Below, one piece after another: positions 1 to 50,620 of a DNA stretch of 64,000 nucleotides. The notes below the pieces were generated by a model, which had not been told where the DNA came from, made no database searches, and was given only the letters and a program-made list of their open reading frames with translations. Each line of letters opens with the position of its first letter. The stretch's first letter is position 1. The stretch comes from Undaria pinnatifida (Eukaryota; Sar; Phaeophyceae; Laminariales; Alariaceae): contig JABAKD010000009.1 in NCBI GenBank assembly GCA_012845835.1, forward strand, positions 8,211,413-8,275,412. The letters are read 5' to 3'. Both the position numbers and the translations under genes were made by a program.

Positions 1-1300
1 CACATCCGTTGGGAGCTTGGTGGCGACGGTGCCAGAAGTGCTTGCTGATCTGTCCGGCGCATTAGGGAACAAAGTCCGGAGGGAGCTGCGCGATTCTGAC
101 CTCGTGCGGCGCATCTGGAACAGCGTAAGGGACCTGCGCGATGTGCATGGGGTTTCCGAGGAGGCCATGGCGAACATCGTGCCGGAAAGCTGGCGGGACA
201 GAGCCTTTAGAGCAGGAGAGCAAGGAGCCTCAGGACAATCAATTGCCGACGTGTTGCCTGCACACGACGCCGAAACTATCGGCTCCAGCAAAGCGCAGCA
301 TAGACTGGGTAAACTGGTAAACCGAGTACATTATGAGAGGTACGTCTCTTCGCTGGACCAGCTCCCCGAGACGAGGCCCCAGCGAGACAAACGAATCTCA
401 AGGCGAGAAGGAGGCACAAGACTTGGCCAAGGCCCGGCAACGGAGTCAATCAGGATCAGGGGCTACCGCCTTCCTAAGGGCAAGGCCTGTAGACTCAGCG
501 AGAACCATCCCTGTATCAGAGTTCGTGACTGCGAGGAAGAGATTTCTGGGGATAGAGGAATTCCTGGCGGCGAGGTGCCCATGATGCGGTGAAGCGGAGG
601 TTAATACGCGGCATGCACGATTGTGTCACCGATCGGGCGCGCAAGTGAACCAGCACCAATTCCTTGTGCACGCGCTCTACCGCACCCTTAAGAGCATGTC
701 CATCCACCACCAGGTGGAAAGCAGAGCCCCGTTCCACGCAGACAGGGATTTGCGAATGGACATCGTGATTGAGGCAGGTGGACTAAGAGATGCTACGGCA
801 TCGGAGTATCGCGACAAGTCGATACTCCTCGACGTGGCGTATGCGGACCCACGGGTCCACATGCGGGCAAGAAGCGCGGATCGAAACGGATCAGCTGCTT
901 CCACTTCCGAGGCGCGCAAGCGCCACCACTACGCTCATCCGGGACAGGTGTCCCTCGACGAACGCAGCCACAAACTCACGACCCTCGCGGTGGAAAGCTT
1001 TGGGCGACTCGGTAAAGAAGGCAGCGACCTGATAGATCAGGTGGCGGCAAGCATCGCTGAAGGGACGGACGCATCGTCCCTAGCGCGGAAAGGCGTTTGC
1101 AAGGAGCGACTGAATTCCAAATCATCTCTGTGACCACTCAGGTTGCGGTTTCACGCAGAGTTCATCGATATAGGCTATCTCCGAGGGGTCGTAAGGCCGC
1201 GAGGGGAAGGGAGGAAGAATCGGGAGGACTACGGCCACTGGCCTGGGGTGGCAATGTTGATGAGGACAAAGGTAGACTCTCAGCTGGAACATATATAGGG
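1..1300 (+). mobile_element. Broken non-LTR-like retroelement, 3' end of pol
   Basis: Three reading pieces on the plus strand (about 17-430, 430-590 and 621-1300) read as one decayed protein. The first resembles the region after the reverse-transcriptase core. The second is followed by a CP..C and HARLC cluster suggesting a zinc-binding site. The third has MDIVIEAGGL and SILLDVAYADP, with spaced acidic residues like a restriction-type endonuclease fold, then a charged SEARKRHHYA and TTLAVESFGRLGKEG. I recall similar sequences from algal and oomycete retroelements. The family is not firm. The element is broken (about two frame breaks) and cut by the window edge; poly-A is not seen. Confidence 0.6.
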
Positions 1301-1499
1301 AAACGAAATAGTAGATAAAAGGAGAAGATGTGGGGAAAGGAAATGGGCAAATGGTTGGCGGAAGATACCACTGCATTATGGTGCGATCGTTCGGCTTCAT
1401 ATTAGGTACTAATGCTGATTTATGGAAGGATATTCGATTTACATCGGAAAGGCATCTATACGCTATATTGTCGGAGGGCAAAAATAATAAATTATAATT

Positions 1500-1890
1500 C
1501 ATATGGGCTATCAGGTAGTGCCCCGAAAATGCATGTGTTTTCCGTGCTGGAACTACCGTCTCACCGAGAGCACCCAGCTCGACGCAAATGCGGCGCAACT
1601 CCTAGATTACTCGGGCAGGGTCATATTGCTCGGCTTCGGTGACCTGCAAGTTTGCCAGCTGATCGTGCAGCTCTTGCATTCGGGATTCGCCATCTAATCT
1701 GTGTTTTGCCTCGAGTGCCATAACAGCACCGCGACCGTCACCGAATTCAGCTGTCCCTACGGGGGCGTACGCTTGTACGACTTGAGCGGCAACACTAGCA
1801 TATCCTTCACGGCAATCAGCGGTAGCTAGAAGCATTCTCTCTTAGTTGTTTAGCAGAACAAGGGGCGTGCAACTATTGTACCCCGTTTCT
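1500..1890 (-). mobile_element. Copia-like gag fossil
   Basis: Minus-strand pieces resemble the UBN2-type gag domain of Ty1/Copia elements. They include an EAKHRLDGESRMQELHDQLA helix and an ICVELGALGETVVPARKTHAF segment with the spacing of that domain. Only the gag core remains; no LTRs, protease or polymerase are visible. It is broken by at least one interruption and looks old. Confidence 0.45.
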
Positions 1891-1899
1891 AACGTACGA

Positions 1900-3150
1900 T
1901 TCTGTGTATTGACATTCAGATAGTCTTGTATTGGCATTCGCGGTAGATGGGCGCGGGTGAATGACTCCGGCACCTAAATCATCGCCAGACTGGCGTGCGG
2001 CCTATTCTACCCTCAGTTCCACAGCTTTCCGCCGAGGAACATCGGTGGGTGGACACATGGGCAATTCTCAACCCCTCGCCCACATTGCTTGTTTGGGCAG
2101 ACGTATTTAGGGACCCGATGCAATGGCCGCTCCGACGGTTGCCGTGGAATGCCCCGGCGTGGGACGCCGGCGCGGGGGGGAGCGCGTTTGTGCCGGATTT
2201 CGTGCGCAAACACGAAACGGTTTAGGACGAAGTCGTCCAGCAGGAACACCCACTCCGTGACGAGCTTACATCATGCTGGTGTTCGGAACATGGAACAAGC
2301 AGTACCGAGGCGCCATGTATGTTTTACGGTGGCCGCTGCTGCTCTTGCGGGGAGCACTTATGAAACCATTAACGGTGCTTCTAAGCAAACGCAAAAGTAG
2401 GCTAATCCTAATTGATTTACCACACCCGTCGATCCTTCGACTCGTGCACGTCACAGTATGGTAAAAATTTAAATGAAGTTCGGGTGAGACGACGACCCTA
2501 GTCCGGCAGCCGATGCAGAGTATAAGAAACAATGGAAGTATGGGTAGACCCACCGGCTGGGGGAGGAGGCCTCATCTAATCCAATACTTACTTTAAATGA
2601 CCGGTGAAGCCGCAGAAGACTACTACAGTGAAATCGAGTTTAAATGAGGCATCGATGGTACGGAGGTGGCTGCATGATTTGGAACCGGTGAATTACTTGG
2701 AGAATCTAGGCCACATCGATCATTGCGCCTGTTCCCCACGAACCCAAAGCCAGAGAACATACATTAAAGGAGAAATACTGACCATCCCACCCACCCAGCT
2801 AGTCAAATGTAAGATTCAAACTCTCCAGTCGAAATACCTATCCACTTGTGCTCTTATTTGGCATTAACTGCGAGATTTCGCAATCTCCAAACCATGCACA
2901 ACACCGGTCGTTGTCTCTGCTCGCCCCGTACAAAGAGAATCTGCGACACTCTACGTACAGCTTTGGTAAAGAGATGACGCATTTCACACTTCCAGTGGCT
3001 TGACCTTGTCGTTGTAGACGTTGTCGGTGTAGACATTGTTGATGTAGACGTCGTCAGATGTGCTTGGTCTGTTGTCCGTCGCTTGGACTTAGAGGCTTAA
3101 CTTCATCTTGAAGTTGGAGAGGTAGGTAGATTTATTTCTCTCAAGACCTA
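1900..3150. other. No recognised gene
   Basis: Only short overlapping open frames on both strands, none with recognisable motifs. A small GTAGACGTTGT-type repeat lies at 3005-3055. Confidence 0.5.
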
Positions 3151-3181
3151 TTGCCGTCATCAGCTCCGCCTCGATTGTTAA

Positions 3182-4150
3182 TTATGCAGCCAGCCTCTGC
3201 GTCTTGGCCTCGATGTTTATGGGTTCGTCGTTCAGGAGGGAAAGGAAGCTTGAGGTTGGCTTGCGGGTGTACACGAATGCCGGAGATGTCGCCAGTGGCT
3301 CTTGATCGTCCTGTGTTGATTCCGCAGATCCCGTCTCGGGGTTTGCCCGTGGCTGTCCTATTGCTGTTTTGAGCGTGTGAACCTCCTCCAGACGGTCTGT
3401 TTCGTTGTTGAGCTTGGCTCCAAGGCTTGGCTCAACAATAGCTGATGTGATTCCGGGTGTAGCGGACATTGTCGATCCGTCGACCCTTGGCTCAGCTGAT
3501 GGTCCGGTAGTCCCAGATAGCGATGATCCAGCGAGTCCAATGGTCCCATGTGATGCTGTTGTTCCAGCTGATGCTCCGGTGATCAAATATGAAGCTAATC
3601 CAGTGATCTCGGATGCAGTTGCTCCGATGTGCGATGGTGATCCAGATGACGTTGCTCCGAAGATCCCATGCGAAGATGCTTGGAGATCCCAGCTCCGGTA
3701 ATTCCGGTTCCAGTGATTCCAGGCGATGCTGATCCGTGAAGTAGATGGCATCTTAGTGTGTCGTTGGGGATTTTAATCACCCGGTTTTCCTCCTCCGAGA
3801 TACGAAACGGGTCTCTCTCGGTGCAGGTGAAGTTTACACACGTGGTCGGTGGGGTCGTCCCCGATGCTCCTGTTGCGTGCGTGTTGTCGAAGGCATCCTC
3901 GACTCTTGGATTGGGTCTTGTACTGGCGGTCTCGTGATGCAGTACATTTGGTGCAGCCCCAGTTAGAGTAGATTGTGCGTCCCCGGGCGTAATAGCAGGT
4001 GTAATTCCTGTCAAGGACACTCCAACTTCTTGCGGTAGTGCTCCAGCCCTTGATGGCGATTCTCCAATCTCTGGTGATGATGACTCTTCTGATCGAAGAT
4101 GCTCCAGCTCCCGTCGATGACGCTCCGGCTGTTGTCGATTACTTTTCCTC
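3182..4150 (-). CDS. Hypothetical Ser/Thr/Gly-rich protein, partial or interrupted
   Basis: Two overlapping minus-strand frames (about 4145-3595 and 3751-3182) have protein-like composition and meet near 3600-3750, so this is either an exon pair or a gene with one frame break. The upstream frame has ELEHLRSEESSSPE, CVNFTCTERDPFRISEEEN and ends in imperfect GITG repeats. The downstream frame continues with related short ITGASAGTT-type repeats and ends LLNDEPINIEAKTQRLAA and stop. The 5' side runs into a GTA microsatellite. No domain is recognised. It could equally be a decayed transposon gene. Confidence 0.3.
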
Positions 4151-4160
4151 TTCCAGAAGG

Positions 4161-4190
4161 TTGTAGTAGTAGTAGTGCAGCAGCAGTAGC

Positions 4191-4273
<83 letters not shown>

Positions 4274-4312
4274 CAGTAGTAGTAGCAGTAGTAGTAGTAG
4301 TAGTAGTAGTAG
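4161..4312. repeat. GTA trinucleotide microsatellite
   Basis: About 50 near-perfect GTA units with a few GCA interruptions. Confidence 0.95.
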
Positions 4313-4549
4313 GGTCGCTTTTTGGGAGCTTTCACGTTTTGCGGTCACCTCGGGGTCACTCGCGCGAGCGCGCGCTGAGTTGACCCTCCTCCGGTTATTT
4401 TTGCGGCCTCTCAGCTTTTTTCGCGCTTTTCTTTTTCTTTCAACTATGAGATACACTTTCACTGCGCAATGGAATGGTAAGATGTACACTTGCGCCGAAA
4501 AAAATCGCCTTATAAGTCAATTTATCACGTGAGGTATGGAGTCGTTCTA

Positions 4550-5230
4550 CGGTAGGTAGCCCCCCCCCCCCCCCCCCCGCCCCCCCCCCCCCCCGCCCCC
4601 CCCCCCCCCCCCCCCTCCCCCCCCCCGCCCCCCCCCGAATTTTCCTTTAACGAAATCCGCCGGTTTTGAAAACCATCTCCCGGGCGTAATCTCCTGAAAC
4701 ACGGTGCCCCTTTCCACGCCGACGTCATTGTCCGAAAGTCCTTTGCAAACAAACAAATATTGTGAAGGCATTTCTTTTCATAGCATCCTTCTTCGTGTCG
4801 AGCGGCCAAAAAACGTTCGTTGAAGAATTTCGCTGTTTTTTTTGTGGGGGGGGGGGGCTATCATAGAATCAAGTAGTACGTACAGAGTCACTCGTGCGCG
4901 TAGTGAAAATCTGGTAGTCAAAAATGCGGTACGCGTGGTGACGCGTGCTACGATATCAGTGTCGCACCACAGTTTTCCTAACACTACCCCTCATTTTAGA
5001 AGGTTAAGACAGATGTCCTTCTTAACCCAAAGACTGATTTGGAGAAAAAATAAACCTGCTCTATCGCGGATGAAAAATCCCATGGCCTAGGTGTATACAG
5101 CGAGAATTATGCAACAAAAAATAAATGGGGCGTATTTTCCGACGATTTTGGGTTGAGGAGCACCATCATTCAGAAAAAAAAATCGCCAAAAAGAGGTACA
5201 CTTCTGTCGCAGCACGCGTCGTATATCATA
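4550..5230 (+). repeat. Dispersed repeat (C/G-tract-bounded), copy 1
   Basis: Shares blocks, in opposite orientation, with 53045-53735 and in part with 61690-61960. The common pieces are GTAGAAC next to a C/G tract, the CGACACGAGGAAG block, and a segment with TTAACCCAAA, CCATGG and GATAAA-like words. It includes an interrupted C tract of about 75 bp at 4560-4636. Confidence 0.6.
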
Positions 5231-5892
5231 ACGTCCCGCCCACCGTAGGCTTTTGGCCTCAAGGCAAAGCTAAGAGCGCGCTCGCTTGTTTCGGCTTATC
5301 GTCACAGCAGGGTGTGCTTGCTCTTAAACCGGGGTGCCGACGGTAGTACCGAGCATATAGGCCGCTCGTGCAACATACGTTCTGTCCCTCGTCCAAAAAC
5401 GGACCTGAAAAAAACAAAAAAAATCGTTGTTAGCGTATCTTAACGCCTTTACAACTGGAACCCCGTTTTTGGCGAACAAATTACTTGGAGTCAGTACATG
5501 GAGAGATTTTGTGGCGGGCGGTGCAAATTTCTGAAACCGACAAGAGCACGAAAGCTCAACCTTTTAAAAAACGACTAGGGTTTGCAGCCCTGAAAGCTGT
5601 CCCCCCAGCCCTACCGTGACCGCGTGACCCGGGCCTTGGTTCGCGTTGAAGCACGGTACGTGGCTTAGATAGAGCTCACAGAAAGAAGTTGCACACTGCT
5701 TGCTCCTGCAAGCAAGGTTATAGGGTCGTTTTTGTCACAAAAAGAGAGAAGGAAAAAAAAAAAAAAAAAAACACGGCGCGAGCTATGAATTTTTCGGGAA
5801 GGTCGATACTCGAGCGGACAAGGTGTCCTTGATACAGTTTCTGTGCGCAGAACAAGGTTGAACGTCTTTAGTCCTGTTGACCCTGGCACTAT

Positions 5893-6167
5893 CAGGGGAG
5901 TCACCGACCTGCATCCTTCACGAGGGTATACACACCCCGTACCACGCGCGATCGACGTACCACACGCAGCTTGCAAAGCTGAGTTTTGATCAAAAATATT
6001 TTTGGTCGATCTCGCAGCTGAAGTGTATTTTTTCATTTTTTGAATGCATCGGTCACGGGTTTTCTCTACAGTACATGCATTCCACGGTGAAAGACAAATA
6101 TCGGTCACGGGTTTGCTCTACAGTACATGCCTTCCACGGTGAAGGACAAAGGCCGGCGACTCCCCTG
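5893..6167. mobile_element. Inverted-repeat element (MITE), complete
   Basis: Terminal inverted repeats start CAGGGGAGTCACCGACCT and end AGGCCGGCGACTCCCCTG. Inside are the family core (ATCTTCGATCTCACAGCTG-like) and a 54-bp tandem duplication ending in CACGGTGAA. Related single ends or cores occur at 12565-12660, 28860-29000, 45365-45560, 47800-47965 and 58950-59045. No coding capacity. Confidence 0.7.
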
Positions 6168-6462
6168 AATGCTTCGCACTTGGGGGTCAGCAGGACGATA
6201 CTACTTGTACCACACGATTCTCAAACTGGTCTCGGTCTAGGTTTTCAGCATGTACAAGGGCTCTGCATGGGCGACGGCAAATAGGGGCGTTGGAGCCATC
6301 GAAGACAGCGCTCGAAAAAAAGGGATTTGACCCGGGCAAATCCGAGGTTCGAGAATCTCATACTGAGGCCGACACGAATAAAAAACTTTTCGCCAATCCG
6401 TCGTCTCGTGTGTCGTACATGTTTTCATATACATACATAGTTCTTGTATCTTTTTCTTTTAT

Positions 6463-6463
6463 T

Positions 6464-6517
<54 letters not shown>

Positions 6518-6518
6518 G
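6463..6518. repeat. ATC trinucleotide microsatellite
   Basis: About 18 uninterrupted ATC units. Confidence 0.95.
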
Positions 6519-6519
6519 T

Positions 6520-9500
6520 CTTCGTAGGTTTGTGGATCATCACACATCTACTCCGTACGCACATGACAGAAAAACGTGTGTACCGACACGTTATCTCGTG
6601 GGTACACGGAAAATACTTGTCGCAGGCACCCCCCCACTTGCACCACCACGAACACCTACTACCTACTCGGGACCAACCACAGCTCAGCTCGTTTTTTCTC
6701 GTTGTCATCGCCTAAAAAGTGCGCAGCTAGCTAACCCGCCCGTTAAAAAAAAACAAAAGGGGTGCACAAATACATCCCCCCCCCCCGGCGCGCTATATTA
6801 TCTAGAACACCGACTACTCGACCACTACCAGGAATAAACTATAAACAGGTCGGCTGCCAACCGGACTGACACAGCGACCCCACAAAACAAAAACGTCGAA
6901 AGCTCAAAGAAAGGGAAGGATGAAGCGCAAGAAGAGACCCCACCAAAAAAGTCACGCAAGCACAGCACTAGGCACTTATTTATAAAGTGCAACATAACAA
7001 TGCTGAGCCGCTGACTTATTTGTTTCTTCATGCTCCGAGAAACACCCAACGACAACAACAACACAGCAAAGCATATTTTCCCCACCTACTACCTACCTGT
7101 TCGCAGACAACAAAACCGAGCACGATAAAAAAAAAACACATTTAATTATTTGTTTTGTTTCTTGCGCGCGGGCGGGCGCAGCTCAGGCCTTGTCGCCTTG
7201 CCATGTAGAACCTGCCCTCTCTTATCAAACTGCCTTCGGTCATATTCGAAGCTTTAATTTTATCGCATATCTCCACCTACTCAATCGATATAATTCGGAC
7301 ACTGGCTTCTGCAATGTTATTTTTGTGGCTACGCCCCCCCCCCCCCCCACCCCACCCCCCCCCCACCTCCCGCCTACTAAGCACGGGAAATGTGGGAGGA
7401 TATCGGGACCGGCGAATCTAGAGGCGACGTGTCCGAACCATAGACAATAAATAGACACTCACACCATTCCATTTAATTCGGATAAACAACGAAGAAAGAG
7501 GCGGAAAAACGGGGGGAAGGGGGGGACCAGCAACAACAACAACCACTGAGAATAAGAGCAAGAATAAGAACACCTAGACCCTGAAGCAGAAGAACAAGAA
7601 CATCCAGACCCCGAAGAAGGAAACAAACAGGAAGACGAGAAAAGAAGAGGAAGAAAAGACGAAGAACAAGAAGAAGAGAAAAATAAAAGGAAGAAAAGCA
7701 CCAAGTGAACTAGAATAAAAACAAGGGAAAGACACCTTCGTAGATAAGAAAGAAACACTACTGTAGAAAAAAAGGGAAAAGAACACGAAGCAAGAGAGCC
7801 CCAAAGACAGGACAGACCAAACTACCGTCTGCCTAGTACCCTCAGAGCTTCTCCCGCCCAATCTGAAGGCAAAAAAAAAAACACGAAAGCAAGGGAAAGA
7901 AATGGGGGAAGATGGTGAGGACATAACCACGGAACTATCGATCCCCGGTCACAGGCAACTAAAACAGGCGGGGGCTAAAACGTGCATCAGCCACGCGCGA
8001 CGGCCTCAACGGTTAGCGTACCCAAGGCTACGTACAGCACGTTGCGCACGACGTACAATCAGTACGTTGCGCACGGCGTACAAGACGGACGTGTACGTGC
8101 AGGGCATGTCTTGTACGTACGGTGCAGTAGTAGTAGCAGTACGCGCGGCGTGTTTAACCTTTTGCTTCTGCCCATCCGAGTACAACACGCCGTCTTCATT
8201 TTGTTCTCCCACGTTTTCCCCCTCTAACAGCATGCCCCCCCCCCACTGCCCTCCCTCTAAACGCTTGCTTCCAAATCGTCATGGCGGCTGAAACCAAACA
8301 ACCAACGAACCACCAACTAAACCTGTTGCTTCCGGGTCATGGCTGACACAAAATAACCACTAAGCGATTCATACGCCATGGCTACATGGAAGCAAGCAAG
8401 CAAGCCAATCGCAGCGCACCGCACCCACTCCTACGTACTCCTGTTGTTTTCAGTCCTTTTCGGCATAAAGGGAACAATTTCATGTGAAAAAAAACACCGG
8501 TAATACGCAGACAAAGGCGCGCAAGCAATAGCGAGCCGTGGTTTTCTATAGAGTTTGAAAAAAAAATGGGCGGGGGGGGGGGGGACCAGCCGCGAAATTT
8601 CACACGAGAAATAAATTCGACAAAAAAAAAAAAAAAAGGAAAACAGACACAAAAAACACAAAAATGCCTTTCGCGCGTGCGACTCCCCGCCAGCCCCCAG
8701 CTTTTACTGCCCCCCAGCTCGCACCTTACTTCCCTTCATCGTCCATTCTGCACTCCCCGCGTTCCCCAACCCCCTCGAGGCGATGCTCTCTATAACTGAA
8801 CACCGCAGACGAGGGACAAACGTAATCGTCGCCCACCATTTAACCACTCAGCAGAGGCCACGATAACAAAACGGACGCAAAAACGGTTCTCAAGAACGGA
8901 TCGCGAGAACGATTCTCATGAATGGTTCGCGAGCGCGTGAGCTCGCTCGCACCGCGCTAGCTCGTACCGCGCGCTTGCGTAGTGTCTTTTTTTTTTTCGT
9001 TTCGTGTATTTCCGTAAAATTGACTGTACAAAGGAGGACCGAGGGAATTCCGCTTAAACAGCTGAGGCCGGACGCGTGCGACCGCTATTCGCTCTAATAC
9101 CTTTTGTCTCCTCCCCGCCCCCCTCCCCCCCCCCCCCCCCCCCGAATTAAACGAGGGTGGCGTTTCTCTTCTCCCTTCCGGATGCGTGGGATCCGTTCTC
9201 TCGCAAAGCAAAGGCATCCCTGCGGACTACTGCCGTTCATAGTTTGTGCTCTTTTACTAGCAACTACTGCGGCCACTACCCTTCCCCGGTCAACACAATC
9301 CCAGGAAAAAAAAAAGTGGGGGCTTCAAAGCACCCGGCCCGGGAAAAAAAAGCCATCCAGCCGTGTGAAAGGAGCGAGGGAGAACGCAGACAACTTTTAA
9401 GCTTGGCCTTTTTTCTTTTTTCGCACATACAAGAAAGAAAGAAGAGAGACCAAAATGAGAGCAAAATAACGACGGCGCAAGCCGCTCCCGAACCAGGCAA

Positions 9501-9700
9501 ACACTGATCCCCCCCCACACACACACAAATTCTGCCCCCCACAGAAAAACGCCCAAATGAAACACGGATCACGGAATAAAGAACGCATAACAGGGGCACA
9601 AAAACACGCATGACGGGGGCGGGAGTGCAGCGTCCCTCGCGCCACCCCCACCCCCACCTCTCCCTCCCTCCCCTGACGCGCGCCCGACGTAACAATACCA
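6520..9700. other. No recognised gene; simple-sequence-rich DNA
   Basis: It holds purine-biased sequence (7490-7900, GAAGAA/AAGAAC type on the plus strand), several C tracts (6775-6786, 7331-7358, 9120-9143) and small palindromic words around 8010-8100 and 8880-8980. The open frames here are long only because of low complexity. Confidence 0.6.
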
Positions 9701-9719
9701 CGCCCAACGCAAGCTATGT

Positions 9720-10260
9720 GCCACCCCCCGCCTCCCGGGTAACACATCCCTCCTTCCCGGGTAAGGCATACCCCCTTCCTCCGGGGAAAGACGCACCACC
9801 CTCCCGGGTAAGACATACCTCCCACTCCGGTAAGCCATCGTACAAGCCTCTCGGGAAAGACAAACCTCCCTCCTGGGTAAGATCCGCCTCCTGGGTAAGC
9901 CATACCCCGCTCCCGGGTAAGATATAACCATCTCCCAGGTAAGCCATAACCCCCCCTGGGTAGGCCATACCCCTCCTCCCCCGAGTAAGCCATGCCCGCT
10001 CCCCGGGTAAGACATAGCCGCTTCCCGGGTAAGACATAGCCGCTTCCCGGGTAAGAAATACCCGCCTCCCGGGTAAGAAATACCCGCCTCCAGGGTACGA
10101 CGTACCCGCCTCCCCGGTGAGACATACCCGCCTCCCGGGTAGGCCATACCCCCCTCGACGGTACGACATAGTACCCCTCTCTTGGGTAAGACACAATACC
10201 CCCTTCCCGAGTGCGACATACTCCCATGCCGGGTACGACAAAATACCCGCCTTACGGTTA
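9720..10260 (+). repeat. 22-bp minisatellite, about 24 copies
   Basis: The unit is close to CCCGGGTAAGACATACCCGC. Because 22 is not a multiple of 3, it keeps all three minus-strand frames open for long stretches, giving false ORFs rich in YPG and LTRE. Central copies (10016-10090) are nearly identical; flanking copies are diverged. Confidence 0.95.
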
Positions 10261-10269
10261 TAAGGCAAA

Positions 10270-11330
10270 CACAACCCTTTGTCTTCACACAACACAAGCC
10301 ATACAATACAACCTCCACGCGCGTCCGCCCCAACCGCGTTGAACCGCCACTCGCTGCAATAAAAAAAAAGCTGGAATTGACAAAGAGACATGAGAGGAAA
10401 CGCGCTAAAGAAGGGGTCAAAACGGGCAGAGAGACACACACACAACACACGGGATTCTTCGTTCACCGACGCGAAGGCACTACAGCACACGAGGAGGTAG
10501 GTGCGCCGACGAGAGGGGGGGGGGGGGGGGGGGCTAAAAGCCGAGCCCTTGCACGTTATCACGCGGGCAGGTAGGCAGGCAGGCAGGCAAAAGCAGGCGG
10601 GCGGGTGAGCCCGGGAACAAAGCGAGAGCAGGGGGGTATAATACTCACCGCTAATAAATCAAAAGCCATAGAAACGAAAGAGAAAGGTTGGGGGGGGGGG
10701 GGGGGGGGGGGGGGGAGGGAGAGCATCAATCAAGTCATCAACCCCATCCCTCATGCTATCCCCCCTTCCTCTCCACTCACGGCGCTTCGCGCTTGGTGCA
10801 AGCAATGTCTGCCTGTCTAGTGAAGACCCGACGTGCTCCGTCCCGGCATAGTAGGGATGCGAGGGTCTATGGTCATACGACTACGGCCAAGCACAAACTG
10901 AGTACACCCCCCCCCCCCTCCCTGCCCCCTCCCGTAACGCCCCGCCCAACCAATACAGGCAAACAGAAGAAAAAAAAGAAAGGCGCCCAGCTGATTGACG
11001 GACGCGGTTACATCCCAAACTGCTTGCTATGTATATGTCGCTCGACGCATTTGGTACATAAAACACGGGGGGGGGGGAGGGGGCATTTATACCCAGCACT
11101 AAATATAGCCAAGCGCCCGCGCGGAAAAGCGGGTGCGAGGAAGGTATGGAGGGGTTATGGGGGGGGAGGAGGCAGAGTCGAAGCGGCATAACTCTTTTCC
11201 AAGACCTGCGAAAAATGACCCCACAAAAATTCTAAGTAGTTTCCCCCCCCAAAAGTGGGTGAAAGAGTTAAAGGTGTGCGGGGGCTAGACGAGGCGGTGG
11301 GGGCCGGCGCGGCGAGGTGCAACTACTGCA
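10270..11330. other. No recognised gene; kinase 3' flank
   Basis: It contains G tracts at 10517-10533 and 10690-10716 and a remnant of the TTAA-element family (about 11210-11270). Nothing else is supported. Confidence 0.5.
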
Positions 11331-11569
11331 ACATTGGTCTTAAAACCTTGGCAGCGTTGGTCTTAAAACCTTGGTAACACTGGTCTTGAAACCTTGGCAA
11401 CATTGGGGTCTTAAACGCACGGAGGTATTGGTCGAAAGTCTCCGCAACTTTTTGTTTTAAAAGTCTTCGCAACATTGGTCTTAAATGCCTTCGCAGCAGT
11501 GGTCTTAAATGCCTTCGCAACATGTGTCCTAAACGCCTTCGCAACGTCGGTATAAACGCAACATTGGTC

Positions 11570-11590
<21 letters not shown>
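11330..11590. repeat. 24-bp tandem array containing the kinase stop codon
   Basis: About ten diverged units with the plus-strand core TTGGTCTTAAAACCTTCGCA. The unit at 11561-11584 is the coding end of exon 14, including its TAA. Confidence 0.85.
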
Positions 11591-50080
<38,490 letters not shown>

Positions 50081-50089
50081 CTCAAAAAA

Positions 50090-50620
50090 GCGGAAGGTCT
50101 GAGTGTAGGCGGACGAGCAAGTGGGCAGGGCAGGGCAGGTAGGGCGGGCAGAGGCGGGCGGGGTGGTAGAGTGGGAGGGTGTGAGGGAGGGAGGGAGGGG
50201 GGTGGGGATGGGGGGTGGGGGGATGGGGGGGGGGGGGGGGGGGTAAGGGGGCGAGGGGGGCGGGGGGGGGTAAGGTGGCGAGGGGGGCGGGGGGGGAGAT
50301 CGGTGGTTAACCCATTTCCAACTCGCAATTCCAAGTGATTTGTCCCCGGGGCGGGAGTGCGGTGCAAAAACGGTTACAGCTAAGAGAGAGGGTAAGGCGG
50401 GAGATAGGGTGCGGCAAGGTGGTACGTGAGCGAGCATACTGATAGGGATGCACAGATAGAAGAATGAAATACCAAGAAAAACGGAATACGGAGTAGAATA
50501 GAACGGGAATGCAAAAACAAGAGAAAACAGAAACTCGAGGTTGAATGGACTCTGCCTACAATATATACCTATCTACACCTACCCTCTGCTGGGCAGCGCT
50601 TCTGGATTGTTTATTTTATA
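50090..50620. other. Kinase upstream flank, G-rich
   Basis: Immediately upstream of the start codon is a G/GT-rich stretch (50105-50300). A remnant of the TTAA-element family follows (50305-50352). No TATA box or other promoter element can be defended. Confidence 0.4.

Noticed and set aside
8000-8110. Short ACGTTGCGCAC repeats considered as a CRISPR-like array
   Set aside because: Only two or three irregular units in a eukaryotic context, with no spacer pattern.
9397-10562. Long minus-strand frames rich in YPG, LTRE and VVP
   Set aside because: All three frames are open because a 22-bp unit is read through; none has gene structure.
50081-50437. N-terminal extension of the kinase up to a Met at 50437
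   Set aside because: The extra sequence is proline-rich translation of a G-rich repeat, and a possible acceptor (ACACTCAG) lies just before the chosen Met.
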